From Coemansia sp. RSA 1804 (taxonomy: Eukaryota > Kickxellomycota > Kickxellomycetes > Kickxellales > Kickxellaceae), in the NCBI GenBank assembly GCA_027578815.1, contig JANBTH010000037.1, positions 1-49,071 on the forward strand: 49,071 nt of DNA. Direction: 5' to 3'. The notes under the pieces are model-generated. The model made no database searches, was not told where the DNA came from, and saw only the letters and a list, made by a program, of their open reading frames with translations. Position 1 is the first letter of the stretch. Each line of letters begins with the position of its first letter. A program made the translations under genes and the position numbers. Of the stretch, positions 29,801 through 36,273 are shown in pieces.

Positions 29801-30066
29801 ATTCGTTTTGGCAACGCGTACTGTTTGACGAAGCAAACAACGAAAGCTCTCAACAGTACAAACTTCTGGATCCACTCTTGGAATTCAACGTCAACAAGCT
29901 TTTGGATGCGGTGCGCGACGCCCGGGCCTTGCAACCAAACCCGTTTGTTCGCAATAAGCCACGGATGGATACAGCTCAGGTGCTGGTGCAAGCAGCTCCA
30001 AAATCGACTCTAGCCACCAGCTCCAATGGAGATTTACAGCAAGCCAATCAACCATCTACAAGTTAA
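23899..30066 (+). CDS. HIR3: HIR complex subunit HIR3/CABIN1, histone transcription regulator 3
   Basis: A single 2,055-residue open frame, the largest gene in the window. It has the HIR3/Cabin1 layout: helical TPR-type repeats from the N-terminus (EYKIALRLWAAARYKESYLK, about 40-60; ALVYFTKAISFG; SKPDMAISMFSQAL); an acidic, Ser-rich linker at about 370-500 with a basic PAKRRSARF motif near 450; then a long alpha-solenoid including SEAWYYLAQAHSDLADELLL near 1,310. The HIR complex (Hir1, Hir2, Hir3, Hpc2) deposits H3-H4 outside replication and represses histone genes; Hir3 is the scaffold. No intron is needed to keep the frame. ATG 23899 is the first ATG of the frame. Identification rests on overall architecture and length. 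Confidence 0.8.
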   Translation: MPLFIPVNPPSVPKAINATGSNDTTAGPLNLRLEEQICLLIQEYKIALRLWAAARYKESYLKFDELCKHNLISAPQELHSEQECNAYCNEYGGMGIGRLRTLVFVSAGRVYVLSDNGPDLCIGLEGLGSLDLTSPRMLSTLCDETVLRRALVYFTKAISFGNADMSHYLAIGQCALLLSKPDMAISMFSQALGLPQPQNSLLSDVHISSWVLSSKVTGPRQWWCTVAGMHAFLIRGDVELADSIARNALNLYSNWNCISSQPNENEDNGFDHRVAAPPIRKCFALPYISALADNKPVTPLAVELHGDCNSVSLERLGSAILDLYDRHIDGEPVASSDRPVTQVEYRVNLVKPTDHSTWKTELQDQGSSFSAHNLGIVCSPDTDTNPEDIGFRLLDVPGPNDQISTSITDNAVSSSHKDEDGDKALVSTEDSGTGEPVHSVKRQGSQSEDEMPAKRRSARFSERANTSSLTNASGVTGTGHGQGAANNARIAPARSYAHNVMAMSPEPHYSPALKVAKERAAGWLEAAGLVDKEIFKVLLEKSSVIAGHFAQQQQKHQQGSVGRKRSVSPFSQSEGEVRTCSFWCVSNANDNSSSKEYIIKPLMADSEANLSETRYLNSLQLLFQSQRSSTSDSSREGMVLPDTHRVAIDECRYVVENNLGIVDLLIWYFDKLAEVYYSSPVEVLNSPQLMQAAFKVANTLHEPLLDHAYCRLSVNKPFEEHRMVIRYATFLLLVFTTATSDNTIPNVSGVCAYMRGEWIRLVRDAISILGLSTSDKCVLQYQVVEAWTTYEGCIVTDDIDRAIASIFRCRKLMEELLQQSNDVTSVARCSFSGAPVTLSLISQRHKHLCLFADFRKAAKLASDGDGHATALLESAIKPFSEAENSVLAFPQTILAIRLLASLYRQTSAAEDEAYIIMYELYMYTSQLLGCSDDASVPLRLIVRHCVSCLQRIQQLYSENPSVRDRLATSCTSKPHQHFAAQMVALSLGFTSHFRLDLPTDYPPNLTETRYIGLLMWLASVLTSKNASICGSLTTRCMFVGENDGSDNPPISNRDVALGAASTSSSNDGPTPDTWVQYTSALHDLLGERKLCTSADGALLLYLLSGCREQLRSDSCNDVYWDMAAGCLRCLFDIKLHGSDTEAHPNAHIEMDEEAANLVFTLVESELLDTLRSRKGSGLRGDLKAIVDKTSSVLGDFDITKYPRISMNMDAIDDYLDGPSMPLFAQVNKALCTNDWIIVPTSCLPTKRLVFNDLKATSAHLNMPFVRAVTQHDLLLSRMRSGLTRAVEEYDNIIEDYKLNVAINPTSSEAWYYLAQAHSDLADELLLGTASEIISSRYDIAVLQRSAVSCAVQAKQLLPPLHAGSTPSSGDDSNSSDEDLFEQNQKLHIRLYSFVGCLLYRIASKPLSLLAFQILPSNVLVPDDDVDEERQEWDTGVWKPFKQTAHTMSAAEGGSVASIAQALTRRFVKAPPRLQVYSLACKLLAVASRLDAENWKWVYMLGKAMAKLGRPLSACTCYLKIAHLEISSNAKYTSSVIGSLPSTAHTLSSASGTSAQAVSVNQQVPVSSVPESAMSAIFKLLSMLAKLLHQRSIDVDMAMRFLNNLPFSTASNLDNRALSESSKSVSMEDGRMAAFEAIYNLASQVCAADKRRWHHRFVFLLAWLEYTILGTPSQAKLTLQTVLQTRNSNRLLSSFYKPDFEAPGKHYHYLEKYLGLYIDTLVATSDIEGVGVLLRKLKRCSDLFFDSHSMLQRVKKAEFATIDRMVHDLNCPRFVVDDLGKEHIVLQDALSGARFAKEYSVTRHCRLNRTQFNFARDFARDNISFYISLKEHINNIVAAREKENAGQRDSVVETDSTLEPADNAKTSLDVIKRAQQEIEQYVDSATKALAMFDILLEKKKKHFDNADILFRLNENMADLYILVLSIYGQERLYSLSQPHQCDDIDELASLCTKAISLINSHQDPKGTSNSFWQRVLFDEANNESSQQYKLLDPLLEFNVNKLLDAVRDARALQPNPFVRNKPRMDTAQVLVQAAPKSTLATSSNGDLQQANQPSTS

Positions 30067-30186
30067 TAAAAGTACCAACTGTTTTGGTATGCTTTTCTAT
30101 TTGATTTAATACTATTGACATAAAAATATTCATATAGAATACATAGAACACAACACAGAATGTTGGCTAAAGAGCGGCTACGGCCA

Positions 30187-30206
30187 TGGCATGGCATGCC
30201 ATGCCA
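30187..30206. repeat. perfect 20-bp palindrome between convergent genes
   Basis: TGGCATGGCATGCCATGCCA equals its own reverse complement; it consists of two TGGCA units followed by two TGCCA units. It lies about 120 bases after the HIR3 stop and 60 bases after the stop of the FLX1-like gene, so it may be transcribed from both sides and could fold as a hairpin. Confidence 0.9.
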
Positions 30207-30265
30207 AACTGTGCGAAAGAGGGGACGAGTCATTCGGCTACACGATAAACAAAAAGACATTCTGT

Positions 30266-31249
30266 TTACGCGCTAAAGCTCGCATGGCTGCGGAAGAAGC
30301 CCGCTATTTTCTCGTAAACGAGGAATGTCACAATATTTCCTGGAAGGACTCTCAAGATTGCAGGACCAAATCCTTTATAAAACCCAGAGATGCCCTCCGA
30401 ATGGATAGTCTTTTTGAAAACATCGCTTAAGCCATTGTACGTAGCCATTCTAGGCGCACCAACAACCGCAGGGCCAGTTTCCCCTGGGATTTGCTGGAGT
30501 CGTGATCTCAATACTTGGCTAGGATATGTTATTGTTAGCGCGAATACCTTGGATATTGATGACATTAGCGCAAAGTCGGCAGAGGTCAGACCGTCATCCG
30601 TGTTTTTCTGTCGCCAGCGCAATCTTCGTTTCTTCATCTCTTCGTATGCCATAAACTGCAGGCCGCCGTGCGCCACACCAAGCAGCCCAGGAACAAGCCC
30701 CTTGTAAAGTCCACGAATCCCTTCCTTTCTGGATATCTGAAGCAGACCGTCAACCAGTCCACGATAAGAAGCTGGATCACCACGGGATGTGGTGCATATT
30801 CGAGTCTTTACAACCCATAAAGGGTTTGCTATACACTGCGTCAGTGCGCCAGCCATCGCGCCAGCAACCATATGTTGTCCTGGAGAGAGGATGCTAGTTC
30901 CGGACTTTGTTTCTGCAGAGCGACCACCTGCCATTTGATCTTTTATCCACGTGTACCACGCAAAATAAAGACCCCAGCTTGCGCAGTTTCCCGCAAGGTT
31001 GGCACTCAGTCCACGATAAAGCCCCTGCACACCATCGGTACTGATTACATGTCGTGTTGCGCGCACTGCCCGCCCAAGAAGTGCTTCATCCTGCGAAGCA
31101 ACATCAACCTGAAGCCTAACTTTTATCAAATCTAACGGATGTATGGTAACGGTGGACACAATTGCGCCTCCAACCCCAGCCAGGGCATGGTCAAAAGCAA
31201 GTGAGCCTGAGAATGAGCCAGCAAGCTGAGCTGTCTGACCTCGCTGCAT
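30266..31249 (-). CDS. FLX1: mitochondrial carrier, FLX1/SLC25A32 type (FAD/folate)
   Basis: 327 residues with the three repeats and six membrane helices of mitochondrial carriers. The repeat signatures are PLDLIKVRLQ, PLWVVKTRI and YPSQVLRSRLQ. A Trp in the second signature and Gln instead of an acidic residue in the third are typical of the SLC25A32/Flx1 branch, which moves FAD (yeast) or folate and FAD (animals) across the inner membrane. Helix-ending GLYRGL, GLYKGL and GFYKGFGP motifs follow each repeat. The N-terminal segment before helix 1 is short, so no cleaved presequence is expected. NAD+ carriers are related and cannot be fully excluded. Convergent with HIR3, divergent with RPS14. 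Confidence 0.85.
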   Translation of the reverse strand: MQRGQTAQLAGSFSGSLAFDHALAGVGGAIVSTVTIHPLDLIKVRLQVDVASQDEALLGRAVRATRHVISTDGVQGLYRGLSANLAGNCASWGLYFAWYTWIKDQMAGGRSAETKSGTSILSPGQHMVAGAMAGALTQCIANPLWVVKTRICTTSRGDPASYRGLVDGLLQISRKEGIRGLYKGLVPGLLGVAHGGLQFMAYEEMKKRRLRWRQKNTDDGLTSADFALMSSISKVFALTITYPSQVLRSRLQQIPGETGPAVVGAPRMATYNGLSDVFKKTIHSEGISGFYKGFGPAILRVLPGNIVTFLVYEKIAGFFRSHASFSA

Positions 31250-31697
31250 TTCACGAGCAAGAGAAAGCGACAGACTATATTTACGTTATATAAAGTAATG
31301 GAAGTGTGTGTTCAAAAAACGGAAATGTGCAGGATAAGTGGCTACAAATGGCATGACCTATTACTATAAACAAATGCTTAATAAAATCATGTTGGGAAGA
31401 GAAAAGTTCGACTGCAACAGCTTTGAACATTTGTTTTTCTCCGAATTAGAAGCACGGCTAAGCAAAACAGCGGAGAAAAAACAAATGTTTCGAACGATTA
31501 AAAGATTATTAGCATAAAACAAAAATTGGCCGCATGCGATTAGATTGCAACTTTCGATTGCGGATCTGTGTAAACCCAAGATATTCAGTGCAGCACGCTA
31601 AAAAAGGACTGGGAAAGCGCATCCTTTGAAAGTTGCCTTCTCTTTTCAACCATATCAGTTTTCACTAGCATAAACTCGGGTATATACACACTTCAAA
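31250..31697. promoter_or_regulatory. divergent promoter FLX1-like / RPS14
   Basis: 448 bases between diverging starts. The CCTTCTCTTTT tract at 31636-31646 lies 51 bases before the RPS14 ATG and repeats the 11-mer in front of RPS8. No other element recognised. Confidence 0.5.
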
Positions 31698-33300
31698 ATG
31701 GTATGCTTATTTTAATGGATTCATCGTGGTTCTAGAAAGCAGAGGGGCAAAAGCGCATCCAGACTTGATATCCGACGTGTGGTCTCTCGAATAGCTGTTT
31801 GAGACAATGGATAGAGGGATGAACGGATGGATGCGGGCCAGATAACTTTTTATTTTGGATAGATGCGTGATGGTGGATGCATACGTTATAGTTAAAGGCG
31901 TTCAAGAGAAAGCACTACATATATCTTTTATTTGTGTATTTGATGTGCCTGTGGAATCTTATTTATCCAACTGCAGACATTCGGAGCGTCATGAGCACTA
32001 ATTTAAAATGAGCTTGCATCTTCCAAACTGTAACTGTTCACATGCCTTTGTTTAACTTTAATTACCACTTTGTAGTCCAAGAAAGGCGGAAAGGTCAAGG
32101 CCCCAGAGGCAAACATTTCTTTTGGTCCTCAGGTCAAGCCTGGAGAGCTTGTCTTTGGCGTTGCTCACATCTATGCGTCTAGCAATGATACCTTTATCCA
32201 TGTTACCGATCTTTCTGGTCGTGAAACTATTGTGCGCGTCACTGGTACGTATTTCAAGCGATTTATTGTTCTTGTCGTTAGCCACTGCTTTGTCTCTAAT
32301 CGTCTTTACGCGCTGAGAGGATTTCTCAAATGCTTTCATATTATGCTGTGTATTCCGTTCTGTCTTTTCCTATAAGGAAAGCGGGCTATTTTGGATAGAT
32401 AGTTAGCAGAGAGCGGCAGTGTTCTATTTTCCCCCGGTTTTTGACTCTTTTTGATATTCCCCTGAAAATGCGGTCCGCAGTTTAGCAACTTGGCTTGTAA
32501 ATGGTCTTGCAGATGTGTCTACATTGTTCTTGTCTGCTACGTCTGTTGCTTTGATGCGTGTTTATACGTGTCGACTTTATTTTTGCATGGGCGACCAAGA
32601 ACCTTGTGATACATGAATCATCCATATAGCGGATGGTTTTCTGCGTTGTTAGATGCGATGTGGAGTGCTTTGATGGTATGGGCTGTTTTGTTAACAACTC
32701 TTGCCAACAAAGCCCCCAGCGATCAGTATCTTCGTTGTGGGTTTAAAGAGTTAGAGAACGTGGAGTTGGACATTATTCTGCCATCATTGGTGTTTGCATG
32801 TGTTTTGACACAGCACAAGCACTTTTTGGCATCTGTTGCAATCTATCCAGACGCGTTTTGTCCATATAAAATATGTGGAGGGAACGTGTATTCGGCATGA
32901 TGCTAGCGGCAGACGAAGGGACTAGTGGTGATACACATACTCTTTTCTATGCCCATCGACCGCACTGCCTTGCTCACTTTTTTGCTAACCCGGCTCTCTA
33001 ACATTGTGATGTATAGGTGGTATGAAGGTCAAGAGCGACCGCGATGAGTCGTCTCCCTACGCTGCTATGCTGGCTGCCCAGGATGTTGCAGTTCGCTGCA
33101 AGGAGCTTGGCATCACTGCTCTCCACGTGAAGATCCGTGCCATGGGTGGAACCCGCACCAAGAATCCCGGCCCTGGTGGACAGTCTGCTCTGCGTGCTCT
33201 TGCTCGTGCTGATATGAAGATTGGCCGTATTGAGGACTGCACTCCTATTCCTACCGATTCGACTCGCAGAAAGGGTGGTCGCCGTGGTCGCCGCCTGTAA
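31698..33300 (+). CDS. RPS14: 40S ribosomal protein S14 (uS11)
   Basis: Exons 31698-31700, 32076-32244 and 33017-33300, 151 residues, the same length as animal RPS14. Exon 1 is the ATG alone (donor GTATGC); exon 2 gives SKKGGKVKAPEANISFGPQ and ends in ...RVTG; exon 3 resumes GGMKVKSDRDESSPYAAML and ends with the typical basic tail PTDSTRRKGGRRGRRL. Donor GTACGT and acceptor TATAG flank intron 2. The protein sits on the platform of the small subunit and is needed for 18S rRNA 3' end formation. Codon use is biased as in RPS8. Confidence 0.97.
31701..32075 (+). other. intron 1 of RPS14
   Basis: 375 bases, GTATGC...TTGTAG, directly after the start codon. There is a TTTAACTTTAATT branch-like region near 32051-32062. 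No snoRNA box pair found by eye. Confidence 0.85.
32245..33016 (+). other. intron 2 of RPS14
   Basis: 772 bases, GTACGT...GTATAG, with a GCTAAC branch site near 32983-32988, 28-33 bases before the acceptor. It contains a 95-codon open frame (32613-32900) with no recognisable domain. No convincing snoRNA motifs. Confidence 0.85.
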
Positions 33301-33561
33301 GCAGCAGCAGCTTTGCGGGAGAAAGCGAATATCTGCCCCTTTATTGTTGCTTTCTTCTTGTGCTCGTTTGATGTTGTCTTCTTACAGAATAAAAATGATT
33401 CTTGTTTATTGAGCTGTTTCAGCCAGAAGGTGAGGGGTTTCGGGATTTTTACAGACAGCAGGCGAGAATGTGTGGAAATTTCTGTGTTTATTATGTAAAT
33501 TCAAATATTTATTTTCAAAAACAAAAAGATAAAAGCTGGCAGTTTTTGAATATGGTCTGAT

Positions 33562-34008
33562 TTATAAGATAGAGTGTGTGCCTGTTTCTGCCGGCTCTTC
33601 TGCGTTTTTGCGTCGCTCGGGAACAATATGGAAGTTAACGCCTGTAAGCGTATACTTCTCTGGAGGCAGACGAACACCGTACTTTTCAGGAATCAAAGGA
33701 AGCGGATGCTTGTTCCGCTCTTCGGCCAGCTCCAAAAGAAACTCCTTTTCTGGGGGCGATGCAAACGAATAGTTCACCCTGCCCTGAATTGCTAGACGCA
33801 CATCCTCCATGTCAATGTCAGGCTTCTTTGCATGCTCAGCATATACCAGAGCATCCTGCAGTACATCGACAGTGTACTTGTGCGAAAACTCTAGCAGCTG
33901 ATTGATGACGCTTGGGTCACAGTCCTCGACCCCATGAGACTGCAGAAGCAACGCCATAATCTTGTAGTCCCGCGGTGTCTCTTCTGGCTTGTTGGGAGTC
34001 TCCTCCAT
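33562..34008 (-). CDS. TAF9: TBP-associated factor 9 (TFIID/SAGA histone-fold subunit)
   Basis: 148 residues. The histone fold occupies about 10-85: PRDYKIMALLLQSHGVED, INQLLEFSHKYTVDVLQDAL and KPDIDMEDVRLAIQGRVNY are the three TAF9 helices. It is followed by the conserved FASPPEKEFLLELAEERNKH segment and a LPPEKYTLTGVNF strand. TAF9 pairs with TAF6 and serves in both TFIID and SAGA. I chose ATG 34008 (MEETPNKPEETP); the codons upstream are a hydrophobic run that does not fit the family. Length is close to yeast Taf9. Convergent with RPS14 and divergent from CDC20. Confidence 0.94.
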   Translation of the reverse strand: MEETPNKPEETPRDYKIMALLLQSHGVEDCDPSVINQLLEFSHKYTVDVLQDALVYAEHAKKPDIDMEDVRLAIQGRVNYSFASPPEKEFLLELAEERNKHPLPLIPEKYGVRLPPEKYTLTGVNFHIVPERRKNAEEPAETGTHSIL

Positions 34009-34442
34009 CGCAAACAAGATATGCGTGTTTAAGGTAATCAAGATAAAAAAGAACGGAGGATAACTCACTGTTTACTTGGTTAAACCACTGACAGGATTTC
34101 GACTTTGAGTTTTGACAGGCTTGCTTGAGACATGTAAAATACGATAGCCAATCAACAATTATCATCTATGGGTATATCATGTGCGGTGATTGTTTTCAGG
34201 CTATTGTTTACTTTAATTTTCCTTCCTTTTGTGGATATTATTGTAAACAAAATAAAGCACGACAAGCTTCTGATGAGCTTAAAAAAATGTGTCTCTTCTC
34301 TTCTTTCTTTCCTTTTCGTTTGTAAAAGTTGTGTTTTGTAGCTTTTTGTTTTTTCTTTTTCCGGCTATTTATTCACTCGCTTTTAATTTTCAACCCGCCC
34401 TTATTACACTTGCTTCTTTTTTTGTCTGACTATAAACTAGCC
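34009..34442. promoter_or_regulatory. divergent promoter TAF9 / CDC20
   Basis: 434 bases. The CDC20 side (34285-34440) is strongly pyrimidine-rich, a likely promoter and 5' UTR. A GTGAGT at 34063-34068 (minus strand) could be a splice donor in the TAF9 leader, but I see no matching acceptor. Confidence 0.4.
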
Positions 34443-35975
34443 ATGTCTGCTGACCAGTCTACCAAGGGGTCGTTTGGCCCAATCACTCCTGCACAGGCCA
34501 AGGTATCGAGTAGATCGCTCAAAGATGACCGGTCGGCACACTTTCCTTCTCCACGCGCAATGAGCAAACAGACTGTGGGCAATAGCGATGCTGTAGGCCC
34601 AGCACCCAGGAGCTCTGCAGGGCCACCTTCGCCACGTATGAAAAAGTCTAAAGCTACGCAGTATGATCGCTTCATTCCCAATCGTAACGCGATGGATATT
34701 GCTTCTTCACAGTTCAATATTGCACGCTCTGATAGTGAACAGCCTCTCGACGGCGCAACCATTGCTTACCATGAAGAGGTGGCTCGTGCGTTTGGGGTGT
34801 CGATTAACAAGCGCATTTTAGCCTTCAAGGAGGAGGCACCCACTAGCGAAAAAGACGACCTGCGACAGGTATATAGCCGACCAGTGCTGAAAACCAACAC
34901 AGCCGCAACAACAACGCGCCGCATTCTCACCACGCCCGAACGGATTCTTGATGCACCAGGTCTGGTTGATGACTATTATCTCAACCTTGTTGATTGGTCT
35001 ATCAGCAACAGCCTTGCAATTGGCCTGGAGCAGGCTGTGTATTTGTGGAACGCCAGTACTGGTGATGTCAACAAATTGTGCGAGCTTAGTGGTAGCTCTT
35101 ATATAGCCAGCGTGAAATGGACTGCTGATGGATCCTATCTTGCCATTGGCACTAGTGAAGGCGATGTTCAGATCTGGGACGCCGAGTCGCAGAGCAAGAT
35201 CCGCACAATGGCAGGCCATCAAGCTCGAGTGGGTGTGCTGTCGTGGGAGCGCCACCTTGTATCGTCTGGTTGTCGCGATGGAAGCATCTGGAACCATGAC
35301 GTGCGTGTTGCCGATCATAAGGTTGCGGAACTGGTAGCCCATGTCAACGAGGTCTGTGGCCTTACATGGCGCTCTGACGGGGCACTGCTTGCAAGTGGTG
35401 GCAATGACAATCTGGTCAATATTTGGGATGCACGCTCATCCATACCAAAGTTTACAAAGACCCAGCACACTGCTGCGGTACGAGCGCTGGCATGGAGCCC
35501 TTGGCAGCTCAACTTGCTTGCCAGTGGTGGAGGCTCTTACGACAGACACGTTCATTTCTGGAATACTACGACCACTGCTCGTCTTAACTCGATTGACACC
35601 CGATCTCAGGTAACTTCGATCCAGTGGTCTAGCGAATATCGAGAACTTGTCACTTCGCATGGTTTCCCGCACCATCACCTGGCACTTTGGAGCTATCCTT
35701 CTCTAAACAAGGTTGTGGATATTCCTGCCCATGACACGCGTGTTCTCCATTCCTCCTTATCGCCAGACGGTCAGACACTTGCGACCGCTGCATGCGATGG
35801 AAGCCTAAAGCTCTGGCGCATCTTTGAGTCTCGCACCAAGTCGGCCAAGGGCAAAAAGTCAGAAGGGGTGTCGGCAGGATCGTCAGTTGCCACAACCACT
35901 CTTTCTGGAACTTCATCCGCACCTAGGACTGGATTAGGCATTCCCGACATGTCAAGACCCTCATATATCCGCTAG
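34443..35975 (+). CDS. CDC20: APC/C activator CDC20 (WD40)
   Basis: 510 residues. CDC20 brings substrates such as securin and B-type cyclin to the anaphase-promoting complex and is the target of the spindle checkpoint. The N-terminal C-box is YDRFIPNR near 75-82. Before the propeller stands RRILTTPERILDAPGLVDDY followed by YLNLVDW, which reads as CDC20 rather than CDH1. Seven WD40 blades run from about 180 to 480 (for example SSGCRDGSIWNHDVR, GGNDNLVNIWDAR, ATAACDGSLKLWRIFE). The chain ends in ...SYIR, the Ile-Arg tail that docks on the APC/C. I see no KEN box. ATG 34443 is chosen because upstream codons are T-rich leader. One exon. Confidence 0.95.
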   Translation: MSADQSTKGSFGPITPAQAKVSSRSLKDDRSAHFPSPRAMSKQTVGNSDAVGPAPRSSAGPPSPRMKKSKATQYDRFIPNRNAMDIASSQFNIARSDSEQPLDGATIAYHEEVARAFGVSINKRILAFKEEAPTSEKDDLRQVYSRPVLKTNTAATTTRRILTTPERILDAPGLVDDYYLNLVDWSISNSLAIGLEQAVYLWNASTGDVNKLCELSGSSYIASVKWTADGSYLAIGTSEGDVQIWDAESQSKIRTMAGHQARVGVLSWERHLVSSGCRDGSIWNHDVRVADHKVAELVAHVNEVCGLTWRSDGALLASGGNDNLVNIWDARSSIPKFTKTQHTAAVRALAWSPWQLNLLASGGGSYDRHVHFWNTTTTARLNSIDTRSQVTSIQWSSEYRELVTSHGFPHHHLALWSYPSLNKVVDIPAHDTRVLHSSLSPDGQTLATAACDGSLKLWRIFESRTKSAKGKKSEGVSAGSSVATTTLSGTSSAPRTGLGIPDMSRPSYIR

Positions 35976-36077
35976 CTGGTTTTTGCTGTGTTTGGCATGT
36001 TGCGTTTTTTTATTTTCTCAGCCTTGTGTAAATTAAATCCTACCCAAGTCTGTGTGATTACAATCACGCCCACCTAA

Positions 36078-36114
36078 TTTTTTTCGTTTTTTCGTTTTTT
36101 TCGTTTTTTTTTTT
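36078..36114 (+). repeat. T-tract interrupted by three CG steps
   Basis: A run of T bases broken by CG at 36085, 36093 and 36102, in the 298-base space between CDC20 and SDA1. It could be part of the CDC20 3' end or the SDA1 promoter. A TATATAA at 36252-36258 lies too close to the SDA1 ATG to be an ordinary TATA box. Confidence 0.7.
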
Positions 36115-36273
36115 AATAGAGCTGACTAACTGACTGATCAACCAGCTGTGAAGAATCGTTAATGGCGCTGTCCTAGCCCATCTCTTCTTCTATTTTAATA
36201 ATCTTTATCTATTTGTTAGTTTTTCTCTTTACTAGCTGCTTCTGGTATAGCTATATAACAGATTGGAGGGAAG

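Noticed and set aside
31826..31837. GGATGGATGCG shared by the RPS14 and RPS8 introns as a possible common RNA element
   Set aside because: Shared 11-mers are frequent by chance in 49 kb, and the surrounding sequence does not align.
32613..32900. 95-codon frame inside RPS14 intron 2
   Set aside because: Unrecognisable protein; the surrounding intron is well supported by the conserved RPS14 sequence on both sides.
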